64,000 nt of DNA, from contig JAUXRX010000018.1 in the NCBI GenBank assembly GCA_030681645.1, forward strand, positions 310,001 through 374,000. The letters run 5' to 3'. The notes under the pieces are model-generated. The model ran no database searches and was not told the DNA's origin. It worked only from the letters and a program-made list of their open reading frames with translations. The DNA comes from Archangium sp. (GTDB taxonomy: Bacteria; Myxococcota; Myxococcia; Myxococcales; Myxococcaceae). Numbering within the stretch: the first letter of the stretch is position 1; every line of letters begins with the position of its first letter. The translations under genes and the position numbers were made by a program. Shown here one piece after another: positions 16,461 to 23,256 of this stretch.

Positions 16461-17020
16461 GCGCCAGCCGCCGCTGCGGTGGCGTGCTTCATCACCAGCT
16501 CCAGCGGCGGATGATCGCCGGCCGTCGCCGACGCGAAGCCGTACTCGATCGCCCCGCCACGCCGCACCACCAGCACGCCGCCCTGCTGCCAGGGATCGCC
16601 CTGCGTCGCGCCCTGCCGGAAGCCCTCTCGCCACGCCCGCAGGAAGTGGCCCCACACCCTGGGCCCCACGGCGCTGAGCACCGAGTGCTTGAAGCCCAGG
16701 TGCGCGTACGTCACCCGCCTGGGGTCCACCCACACCGGCACCTCGAGCCCGAGCTGCTGACGAAAGTCCGCGGCCATCAGCGCGTTTCCGCTGCCGATGA
16801 ACACCAGGTTGATGCCCTTCGCCTTCAGCTCTTCATGTCGGGACCGGAACCCGGTCGCCTGCTCGCGGCAGAAGAGTCAGCCAAAGTGGCGGAGCCACAC
16901 CAGAATGGCCGGGCTCCCGGCCCATGCGCTCGAGATCACCACTGGCGCTCCGGTCCAGTCTTTGAGGCTGATCGCGCCCAGGGCCGCGGTCTCGAGGGTC
17001 ATTGGTGACACGTGAATCAT
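16457..17020 (-). CDS. Peroxiredoxin-like protein (AhpC-TSA_2 / PRXL2 family), probable selenoprotein with in-frame UGA
   Basis: 187 residues if the UGA at 16879-16877 (codon 48) is read as selenocysteine. The ATG at 17020 follows a GGGGGAG ribosome site. Context of the UGA is RHFG-U-LFCREQ; in this thioredoxin-fold family the usual motif is RHFGCxFCRE, so UGA replaces exactly the first Cys of the redox CxxC, giving U-x-x-C. The frame is open on both sides and the rest is a full AhpC-TSA_2 domain (FIGSGN; then VPVWVDPRRVTYAHLGF). A hairpin that fits a bacterial SECIS begins right after the UGA. Expected role: thiol/peroxide redox enzyme. The alternative is a single-base nonsense mutation of a TGC codon; the hairpin and preserved frame argue against it, but sel genes are not in this window. 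Confidence 0.85.
16829..16876 (-). promoter_or_regulatory. SECIS-like hairpin immediately 3' of the in-frame UGA
   Basis: Read on the minus strand directly after UGA: CUCUUC (16876-16871) pairs with GAAGAG (16834-16829), and inside it GACCGG (16856-16851) pairs perfectly with CCGGUC (16847-16842) around a GUU loop 26 nt from the UGA. Bacterial SECIS elements are hairpins right after the UGA with a small apical loop containing GU, about 16-37 nt away. The match is by eye; no folding program was run. Confidence 0.65.
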
Positions 17021-17142
17021 CCGCTCCCCCGGCAACTGCAACCTTTTCCGTCAATGAACTGACGCGCCCTCGCGCAAGCGGCTGATCCACCCATGACGCG
17101 TCAGCGCGGTGGATTGGCAAGCGGGTTGCTCTACCGGGACGC

Positions 17143-17760
17143 GTGACGAACAGCATCGCCAGCACCGTCGAGTTCACCAAGCGCCGCGAGCTCATCCGCA
17201 TGCGCGAGGAGATCGACCGCCTTCGGGAAGAGAACGAGCGCCTCTCTGCACTGGCCTACCGCGACCCCCTCACCGGCCTGCGCAACCGCCGCTGCTTCAC
17301 CGAGCGCCTCAACGAAGAGCTCTGCCGCCTCAAGCGCAACCCCACCAGCGCGCTGTCGGTCATCTGCATCGACGTGAACGACTTCAAGCGCCTCAACGAC
17401 ACCCAGGGCCATGCCGCTGGTGACGCGGCGCTGCGGGCGGTCGCGCAGGTGCTCGAGAACCTGGTGCGCTCGGAAGACGTGGTGTGCCGCCTCGGCGGAG
17501 ACGAGTTCGGGGTGCTTCTGCCCGACACCGATCGCGAGCAGGCCGATCGCGTCGTGGAGCGCATCCGCGCTCACGCGCCGGTGTTGTCGGGGGTGGGGTT
17601 GGGGCCGCGGGCGCTGGCGGTGGGCCTCGCCAGCTGGCTGTACGGAGACGGGGAGGCCTCGCTGTTGGCGAGGGCCGACGAGGAGATGTACGCGGACAAA
17701 CGGAGCGCGCGAGGGGAACAGGCCACACGTTCTCGCGAGCCGTTCGTCAGCGCGGCGTGA
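17143..17760 (+). CDS. Diguanylate cyclase (GGDEF domain)
   Basis: 205 residues. An N-terminal coiled coil (about 10-38, Arg/Glu-rich) leads into a GGDEF domain that makes cyclic-di-GMP from two GTP. The active-site GGDEF is at 118-122 and the inhibitory RxxD site (RSED) at 109-112, the standard five residues upstream, so product feedback is expected. No sensor domain or TM segment, so the protein is cytosolic; the coiled coil probably dimerises it. GTG start. Divergent from the selenoprotein candidate, and followed by a clear terminator. Confidence 0.95.
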   Translation: MTNSIASTVEFTKRRELIRMREEIDRLREENERLSALAYRDPLTGLRNRRCFTERLNEELCRLKRNPTSALSVICIDVNDFKRLNDTQGHAAGDAALRAVAQVLENLVRSEDVVCRLGGDEFGVLLPDTDREQADRVVERIRAHAPVLSGVGLGPRALAVGLASWLYGDGEASLLARADEEMYADKRSARGEQATRSREPFVSAA

Positions 17761-17841
17761 GGGGGAAGACCCCGTGCGCGCGCCTTCCGGGTTGGGGAAT
17801 CCGGTGAGGCGACGTGCCGGGGGCAGGGCAGGGGAAGGCGG

Positions 17842-17880
17842 GCGGGACGAGTCGTGGGGACGGCTCGTCCCGCTCATTTT
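17842..17880 (+). terminator. Rho-independent terminator after the GGDEF gene
   Basis: Perfect 10-bp stem GCGGGACGAG / CTCGTCCCGC (17842-17851 and 17864-17873) with a 12-nt loop, followed by TCATTTTTTC. Confidence 0.88.
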
Positions 17881-17906
17881 TTCTCGAGCGGGCTAAAGAA
17901 TGCGCC

Positions 17907-18128
17907 GTGCTCCCGTTTCCCACCAGCCAGTGCCATCAGTGCGCGCACAAGCGCGACGTGAAGAGTGAGCGCTCGCACTTCCTGAAGTGCCAGGAGGGGA
18001 CGCCGCCAAAGTACCCGCCCCAACCGGTCACCGGCTGTCGGCGATGGGCCCCTCACCCCGGCCCTCTTTCCCCTCGAGGCGCGAGTTCGCCGTTCCCCGC
18101 TTCGCAGGGAGAGGGAGAGAAGGGTTAG
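17907..18128 (+). CDS. Small four-cysteine protein with REP-encoded C-terminus
   Basis: 73 residues from a GTG at 17907. Residues 8-48 carry a CxxC (QCHQCAH), a third Cys (FLKCQEG) and a fourth (TGCRRW), with the phrase GTPPKYPPQPV between them; this looks like a small zinc-binding fold. The last ~26 residues are the translation of the long REP-like element at 18049-18121, so the repeat has been read into the gene or has replaced its original stop. The 3' end overlaps the convergent atpG stop by 4 bp. Function unknown. Confidence 0.55.
   Translation: MLPFPTSQCHQCAHKRDVKSERSHFLKCQEGTPPKYPPQPVTGCRRWAPHPGPLSPRGASSPFPASQGEGEKG
18049..18121 (+). repeat. REP-like element, long subtype
   Basis: About 71 bp with the standard outer ends and an inserted middle block identical in kind to 16321-16391 (opposite orientation). 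It lies inside the 3' end of the small four-cysteine gene, between convergent genes. Confidence 0.85.
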
Positions 18129-19003
18129 CCCTTGAGCGCCTCGGCGCCGGACACGATCTCCACCAGCTCCTTGGTGATCTGCGCCTGGCGGCTGCGGTTG
18201 TAGAAGAGCGTGAGCGAGCCGATCATGTCGCCGGCGTTGCGCGTGGCGTTTTCCATCGCGGTCATGCGCGCGGCGTGTTCGGCGGCGTAGCTCTCGAGGA
18301 GCGCCCGGTAGATCTTCACCGCCACCGCCTGGGGCACCAGCTGCTCGAGCACCGCCTGCGGGTTGGGTTCGTACTTGTAGTCGACCGAGGCCTGGCCGCT
18401 CTTCGTGTCGGCGGCGTGCGCCTCGAAGGGCAGCAGCTGCGCCTGCGTGGGCACCTGGGCGATCGCCGAGACGAACTCGTTGAACATGATGAAGACCGAG
18501 TCGACCTCGCCATCGAGGAAGCGCTTGCTCAGCTCCTTCGCCAGCGACTCGGCCGCCGCGTACGACAGCTTCTGCAGGAGGCCCGGGTTGTCCTTGCGGA
18601 TGGTGGTGCCGCGGCCACGGAGGAAGTCGTGGCCCTTGCGGCCCACGGTGGTGACCGTCACCTCGACGCCCGCCTTCTGCTGCTCGGCGATGTACTTGAG
18701 CGCGCGGCGGTTGATGTTGGCGTTGAAGCCGCCGGCCAGGCCGCGATCGCTGGTCACCACGAGCAGCTCGACCTTCTTCACCTCGCGGCGGGACAGCAGC
18801 GGGTGAGACAGCTCGCCCGGCTCGGACTTGGAGATCAGCGTCGACATGACCGCGTCGAGCGTCTTCGCGTAGGGACGCGCGGCGATCACGTTGTCCTGCG
18901 CGCGGCGCAGCTTGGCGGCCGAAACCATCTTCATGGCCTTGGTGATCTGCCGCGTGTTCTTGACCGAGCGAATGCGCTTCCGGATGTCGCGGAGTGATGC
19001 CAT
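18125..19003 (-). CDS. atpG: F1Fo ATP synthase gamma subunit
   Basis: 292 residues, the usual length. The ATG at 19003 gives the canonical start MASLRDIRKRIRSVKNTRQI, one arm of the central shaft coiled coil; the matching C-terminal helix ends TKELVEIVSGAEAL. The gamma subunit rotates inside alpha3beta3 and couples proton flow to ATP synthesis. Oddly, no other ATP synthase gene is adjacent: a divergent lipoprotein operon lies upstream and unrelated genes downstream, so atpG is transcribed alone here. Confidence 0.97.
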   Translation of the reverse strand: MASLRDIRKRIRSVKNTRQITKAMKMVSAAKLRRAQDNVIAARPYAKTLDAVMSTLISKSEPGELSHPLLSRREVKKVELLVVTSDRGLAGGFNANINRRALKYIAEQQKAGVEVTVTTVGRKGHDFLRGRGTTIRKDNPGLLQKLSYAAAESLAKELSKRFLDGEVDSVFIMFNEFVSAIAQVPTQAQLLPFEAHAADTKSGQASVDYKYEPNPQAVLEQLVPQAVAVKIYRALLESYAAEHAARMTAMENATRNAGDMIGSLTLFYNRSRQAQITKELVEIVSGAEALKG

Positions 19004-19124
19004 GGCGGCCGCGCCATAGAAGGCGCGGTAAACCAAGTCAATGAGATAGGGGGCTGACCCCCAAGTCTCTGAAGTAGCTCGACTTCTGGAGCACTCAGGC
19101 CGGTGCGCACCTTGCTATACCCAC

Positions 19125-20249
19125 ATGGCTTTGCGCACCCCTCTCTCCATGCTCCTGCTGGCCGTCTCCGTCGTCGGCTGCGAGTGCCGGCCCCCCAACC
19201 TGGTGGGCACCCTGCCACCCGACGTGCGCGTCGACACCTACACCCAGCAGGCGGCCTCGAAGATCGACGTGCTCTGGGTGGTGGACAACTCGGGCTCGAT
19301 GGCGCCGCGGCAGGAGAACATCGCGCGTAACTTCAGCTCGTTCATCACCGAGTTCACCCGCAACTCCATCGACTACCGGATCGCGGTGACCACCACCGAC
19401 ATCTTCAAGGAAGCGGGCCGCTTCGTGGGCACCCCGAAGATCCTCAGCCCCACCACGCCGAACGTGGCCACGGCCTTCGCGAACAACGTGAAGGTGGGCA
19501 TCAACGGCAGCCCGTTCGAGGTGGGCCTCGAGGCGGCGCGCATGTCGCTCGACCTGCAGGCGCAGGCGAACGCGGCGTCGGTGATGCAGTGCCAGGCGGC
19601 GTGCCCCACGACCGGGCAGGCCACCTGCCGGGCGAACTGCGAGACGAACACGGTGTTCCAGTTCCTGCGGCGCGACGCGTACCTGTACCTGATCTTCGTG
19701 ACGGACGAAGAGGACCGGTCCAGCCAGGACGTGCGGTATTTCTACCGGTACTTCGAGACGGTGAAGGGCGTGGGCAACGACGGCACGGTCACCACCGCGG
19801 CCATCATGGGCGACACCCCCAGCAACACCTGCGGGGCGACGCCGGGCACCCGCTACAAGGCCCTGTCCGACCTGACGGGCGGCGAGGTCGGCAGCATCTG
19901 CGACACGAACTTCTCCACCACCCTGGGCAAGCTGGCGCGCAACGCGGTGGGGCTCAAGCGCAAGTTCGCGCTGCAGGCCAAGCCCAACATCCAGACCATC
20001 CAGGTGCGGCTGCGCTACCCGTGCAACGTGCCGGCTGATCAGACCGCGGCCTGCGCGTCGATCGATCGCACGAAGTGCGAGGGCAACCCGGCCGACTCGA
20101 TGAACGTGGTCTGCACGCCGAGGCAGGGCGCACCGGACGGGTGGGAATACGAAGAGGGCGGCAACCTCGTCTACTTCGCGGGTGAATCAGTGCCGGGGCT
20201 CTCGGGACAAATCGAGCTCCAGTACTACGAGGAAGGGAAGGGCCCGTGA
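19125..20249 (+). CDS. VWA-like surface lipoprotein
   Basis: 374 residues; lipoprotein signal peptide with VVGC (Cys near 19). A von Willebrand A-like domain follows, with the MIDAS start DNSGSM near residue 54 (after KIDVLWVV) and a later acidic VTDEEDRSS patch. Cys-rich loops (CQAACPTT, CRANCE) suggest an oxidised, exported protein. VWA domains bind partner proteins through Mg. First gene of a six-gene lipoprotein operon; a possible extended -10 (TGCTATAC) ends only 5 nt before the ATG, so the transcript may be leaderless. Overlaps the next gene by GTGA. Confidence 0.85.
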   Translation: MALRTPLSMLLLAVSVVGCECRPPNLVGTLPPDVRVDTYTQQAASKIDVLWVVDNSGSMAPRQENIARNFSSFITEFTRNSIDYRIAVTTTDIFKEAGRFVGTPKILSPTTPNVATAFANNVKVGINGSPFEVGLEAARMSLDLQAQANAASVMQCQAACPTTGQATCRANCETNTVFQFLRRDAYLYLIFVTDEEDRSSQDVRYFYRYFETVKGVGNDGTVTTAAIMGDTPSNTCGATPGTRYKALSDLTGGEVGSICDTNFSTTLGKLARNAVGLKRKFALQAKPNIQTIQVRLRYPCNVPADQTAACASIDRTKCEGNPADSMNVVCTPRQGAPDGWEYEEGGNLVYFAGESVPGLSGQIELQYYEEGKGP

Positions 20250-21766
20250 GCGCCGATCGAATGGGCCCAGCCCGAGCAGGGTTGCCCGAACGGCTTCGGC
20301 GGCACCGCCCGCCCGCGATGAACGGTGCGCTGGGGCTCGTGCTTCTGGCGCTGGTGGGCTGCGACAACCAGAACCTGCAGCAGGTGAAGCCGCGCCTGTC
20401 GCCTCCGGGGTCGCCGGTCGACTTCGGGCTGTTGCCGGTGCTCAACCAGAAGCGCGTCGAGATCCCGCTCACCAACGTGGGCCGCGCGAAGATGAACGTG
20501 TCGAACATCACGCTGGGCAAGGCCGACGGCATCTTCCGCCTCGAGGCGAAGCCGGAGCTGGTCGAGAGCGGCGTCACCGAGAACATCGTGGTGGTCTTCA
20601 CGCCGGTCGCCGAAGCCACCTACGAAGACACGCTCGACTTCGACACCGACGACGAAGACAACAAGCACATCACGCTCGCGCTCACCGGCGTGGGCAGCAC
20701 GAAGGCGATCATCGAGCTGCAGCCGCCGATGCTCGACTTCGGGCGGGTGGCGGAGTGCGCGTCGACGGTGCAGCTGATCACCATCCTCTCGAAGGGCACG
20801 GCGGACCTGGTGATCGAAGAGATCGCCTTCACCGACGGCACCTCGCCCGCGTTCAGCTTCGTCGGCTCGACGCGCACGCCGGCGACGGTGCAGACCATCG
20901 GCAGCAACGGCTTGCCGGGGCAGATCCAGCTCACCGTGCGCGTCTCGGCGGCGGCGACGAGCGAAGGCACGCTCACCGGCGGCATCCGCATCCGCTCGAC
21001 GGATCCGGAGCAGCGGGAGCTGATCATTCCGCTCACGGCCACCGTGAATCGCGCGCCGGTGGCCAACATCGCCATGCTCGGCAACGGCGCACCGGGGCAG
21101 CGCATCACGCTCGACGGCACGGCCTCGATGGATCCCGACGGCGACGACCCCATCACGTACAAGTGGACCATTCGCAGCAAGCCGCTCGCGTCGTCGACGA
21201 CGATCGCGATGCCCGACGCCGCGACGACCGAGATGACGCTCGACGCGATGGTGCCGGGTGCCTACGAGGTGCAGCTCGACGTCACCGACTCCACGGGCGC
21301 GAAGTCCTGTCAGCCCGCGCGCGCGACGGTGGTGGCCGCGCCCGCGCAGAAGTTGTTGGTGGAGATGTTCTGGGACAACCCGGGCACCGATCTCGATCTG
21401 CACGTGCTGCGCAACTCGATGGCGCTGCTCAACACCACGCCCGACGATTGTTACTACCAGAACCGCACGCCTGACTGGGGCCTGGTGGGCGACACGAACG
21501 ACGACCCGCAGCTCGTGCGCGACGCGCTCACCGGCTACGGCCCCGAGGTCTTCGGCTACGTGAACCCGGTCGACGGCACGTACCGCGTCGCGGTGATGTA
21601 CGAGAACGAGCTGCTCAGCCCGATGCCGGCGAGCACGGTGACGGTGCGGGTGTACCTGTTCGGCATTCTCAAGGCCGAGCGGAGCAAGACCCTCCAGACC
21701 CGCGGCACGGTCTGGGAAGTGGTCGACGTGACCTGGCCCAGCGGCGACGTGACGGTGCTGCCATGA
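20246..21766 (+). CDS. Lipoprotein with choice-of-anchor/Ig-like and PKD-like domains
   Basis: 506 residues from the GTG at 20246, which has a strong GGAAGGG ribosome site. The lipoprotein signal (LVGC) is preceded by an unusually long basic n-region; an ATG at 20318 would give a normal signal peptide but has no ribosome site. Two choice-of-anchor D-like repeats (VDFGLLPV near 56; LDFGRVAE near 155) are followed by a PKD-like domain (TASMDPDGDDPITYKW near 290). A C-terminal beta domain carries LEMFWDN-like acidic/aromatic motifs. Probably an outer-membrane anchored adhesive or structural protein. Coupled on both sides. Confidence 0.82.
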   Translation: MSADRMGPARAGLPERLRRHRPPAMNGALGLVLLALVGCDNQNLQQVKPRLSPPGSPVDFGLLPVLNQKRVEIPLTNVGRAKMNVSNITLGKADGIFRLEAKPELVESGVTENIVVVFTPVAEATYEDTLDFDTDDEDNKHITLALTGVGSTKAIIELQPPMLDFGRVAECASTVQLITILSKGTADLVIEEIAFTDGTSPAFSFVGSTRTPATVQTIGSNGLPGQIQLTVRVSAAATSEGTLTGGIRIRSTDPEQRELIIPLTATVNRAPVANIAMLGNGAPGQRITLDGTASMDPDGDDPITYKWTIRSKPLASSTTIAMPDAATTEMTLDAMVPGAYEVQLDVTDSTGAKSCQPARATVVAAPAQKLLVEMFWDNPGTDLDLHVLRNSMALLNTTPDDCYYQNRTPDWGLVGDTNDDPQLVRDALTGYGPEVFGYVNPVDGTYRVAVMYENELLSPMPASTVTVRVYLFGILKAERSKTLQTRGTVWEVVDVTWPSGDVTVLP

Positions 21767-23256
21767 GGGCCAGGCCCCTCACCCCGACCCTCTCCCCGCT
21801 TGCGGGGAAAGGGAGACAGGTGGCCCTCCTGGCGCTGCTTTTAACCGCCTGCCCGCAGGTGAAGCCCGAAGCCGACGCCGGCAAAGAACCGCAATGCACC
21901 ACCCGCAGCGAATGCGACGCGGGCCTCGTCTGCACGAGTGATCAGTTCTGCGCGACCTGCAGCACCTCGGGCCAGTGCAGCGTGAAGGAAGAGTGCAACT
22001 CCGAATCGCGCCTCTGCTCCCTGCGAGCCGGCTGGGGCACGGCCTGCGCGATCAACGACGACTGCCAGGCCGGCTCCTGGTGCAAGCAGGGGCTCTGCCA
22101 GCCGCGCTCCGAGGTCTCGCTCTGCGCCGGAGGCCTGAGCAGCGAATGCCCCCAGGGCGAGCGCTGCAACCGCATCACGCTGGTCTGCGAAGAAGATCTC
22201 GGCTGCTCGATCAACGACGACTGCTCGGCCGGAGAGATCTGCAACACCGGCTCACGCCAGTGCCAGCCGCGCTGCACGCCCGAGACCCAGGTCGACGTCT
22301 GCGCCCCCGGCCAGCGTTGCGTGGCCGAGAAGTGCGTGCAGTGCGCAGCCGACGCCGAGTGTGGCCCGGGCCTCACCTGCGACCCCGCGGGCAACTGCTC
22401 GGCCGGCACGCGCTGCTACACCGACCGCGACTGCTCGGTGCCCCTGGTCTGCCTGGTGCAGACGGGCGCCTGTCTCCCCAAGGCCCCCGCGTGCACCAGC
22501 GACGACAACTGCGCGAGCAACCAGCGCTGCGACGTGCCCAGCGGCCGCTGCATCGCCCGCGACTGCCAGCCTGATCGCTACGAGCCGAACAACGACGACA
22601 CCAAGGCCTTCAGCGTCGCGGCGGGCCCGTACCGCAGCCTGACGCTCTGCCCCGCCGACCAGGACTGGTACTCCATCGCGCTGTCCCGCGGAGACCTGCT
22701 GGGCGTGAACGTGGACGCCGACCCGTTCGCCGAGAACAACTTCACCACCGTGGTCAAGGACACCACGGGCCGCACGCTCGCCGGAGGCCGCCTGCTGGTG
22801 AGCTACGTCGCGCCGCTGCCGGCCACGTACTTCGTGGTGGTGAGCACGATCGACCCGTTCCAGACGTACGACGTCACCTTCCTCAAGTCGCGCGGCACGC
22901 CGTGTGACGACGACACGCTCGAGCCGAACGACTCGGCGACGCAGCCCACGCTGCTCAACACGAGCACGCAGGCCGACGGCCGCATCTGCCCGCAGGACCA
23001 GGACTGGTTCCGCTCGACGGTGCCGGCCGGGCAGGGCGTGCGGGCCAGGCTCGTCAACTACGCGGCGGGCAACGGCCTGTTGCGCGTCTGCCTCTTCCAG
23101 GGTGACGGCACCACGCTCATCGGCTGCGTGGCCGACCTGATGCCGTCGATCACCGTGCCGGGCACGGCGCTCACCTCGAACCAGATCCTCGTGCGCGTCG
23201 TCGGCGACACGGACCGAAGCGCCAATTCGTACACGCTGTCACTGGAGTTCCCATGA
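21763..23256 (+). CDS. Cys-rich surface lipoprotein with a REP-derived signal peptide
   Basis: 497 residues. The ATG overlaps the previous stop (ATGA). Residues about 4-19 are the translation of a REP-like element (21774-21820); the hydrophobic stretch and lipobox LLTAC (Cys30) follow. A GTG at 21820, with a ribosome-site-like GGGAG supplied by the repeat, is an alternative start but would leave no positive n-region. Residues 40-280 hold many Cys-rich units (C-x-x-x-x-x-C-x-x-G-x-x-C) in EGF-like style; two PPC-like beta domains, each opening with a DxxEPN motif (RYEPNN; LEPNDS), make up the rest. Likely surface exposed and disulfide-bonded. Confidence 0.83.
   Translation: MRARPLTPTLSPLAGKGRQVALLALLLTACPQVKPEADAGKEPQCTTRSECDAGLVCTSDQFCATCSTSGQCSVKEECNSESRLCSLRAGWGTACAINDDCQAGSWCKQGLCQPRSEVSLCAGGLSSECPQGERCNRITLVCEEDLGCSINDDCSAGEICNTGSRQCQPRCTPETQVDVCAPGQRCVAEKCVQCAADAECGPGLTCDPAGNCSAGTRCYTDRDCSVPLVCLVQTGACLPKAPACTSDDNCASNQRCDVPSGRCIARDCQPDRYEPNNDDTKAFSVAAGPYRSLTLCPADQDWYSIALSRGDLLGVNVDADPFAENNFTTVVKDTTGRTLAGGRLLVSYVAPLPATYFVVVSTIDPFQTYDVTFLKSRGTPCDDDTLEPNDSATQPTLLNTSTQADGRICPQDQDWFRSTVPAGQGVRARLVNYAAGNGLLRVCLFQGDGTTLIGCVADLMPSITVPGTALTSNQILVRVVGDTDRSANSYTLSLEFP
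21774..21820 (+). repeat. REP-like element inside a signal peptide coding region
   Basis: A 47-bp short-type copy with CCCTCTCCCC opposite GGGGAAAGGGAGAC. It begins 11 bp after the ATG of the Cys-rich lipoprotein gene and stays in frame, encoding the positively charged n-region. Confidence 0.9.

Noticed and set aside
17059..17104. Inverted repeat CTGACGCG...CGCGTCAG between the selenoprotein candidate and the GGDEF gene
   Set aside because: Only 8-bp arms 30 bp apart in GC-rich DNA; too weak to call an operator without conservation data.
18125..19036. Longer atpG start at 19036
   Set aside because: The canonical gamma subunit start MASLRDIRKRI is at 19003; the upstream residues are not conserved in the family.
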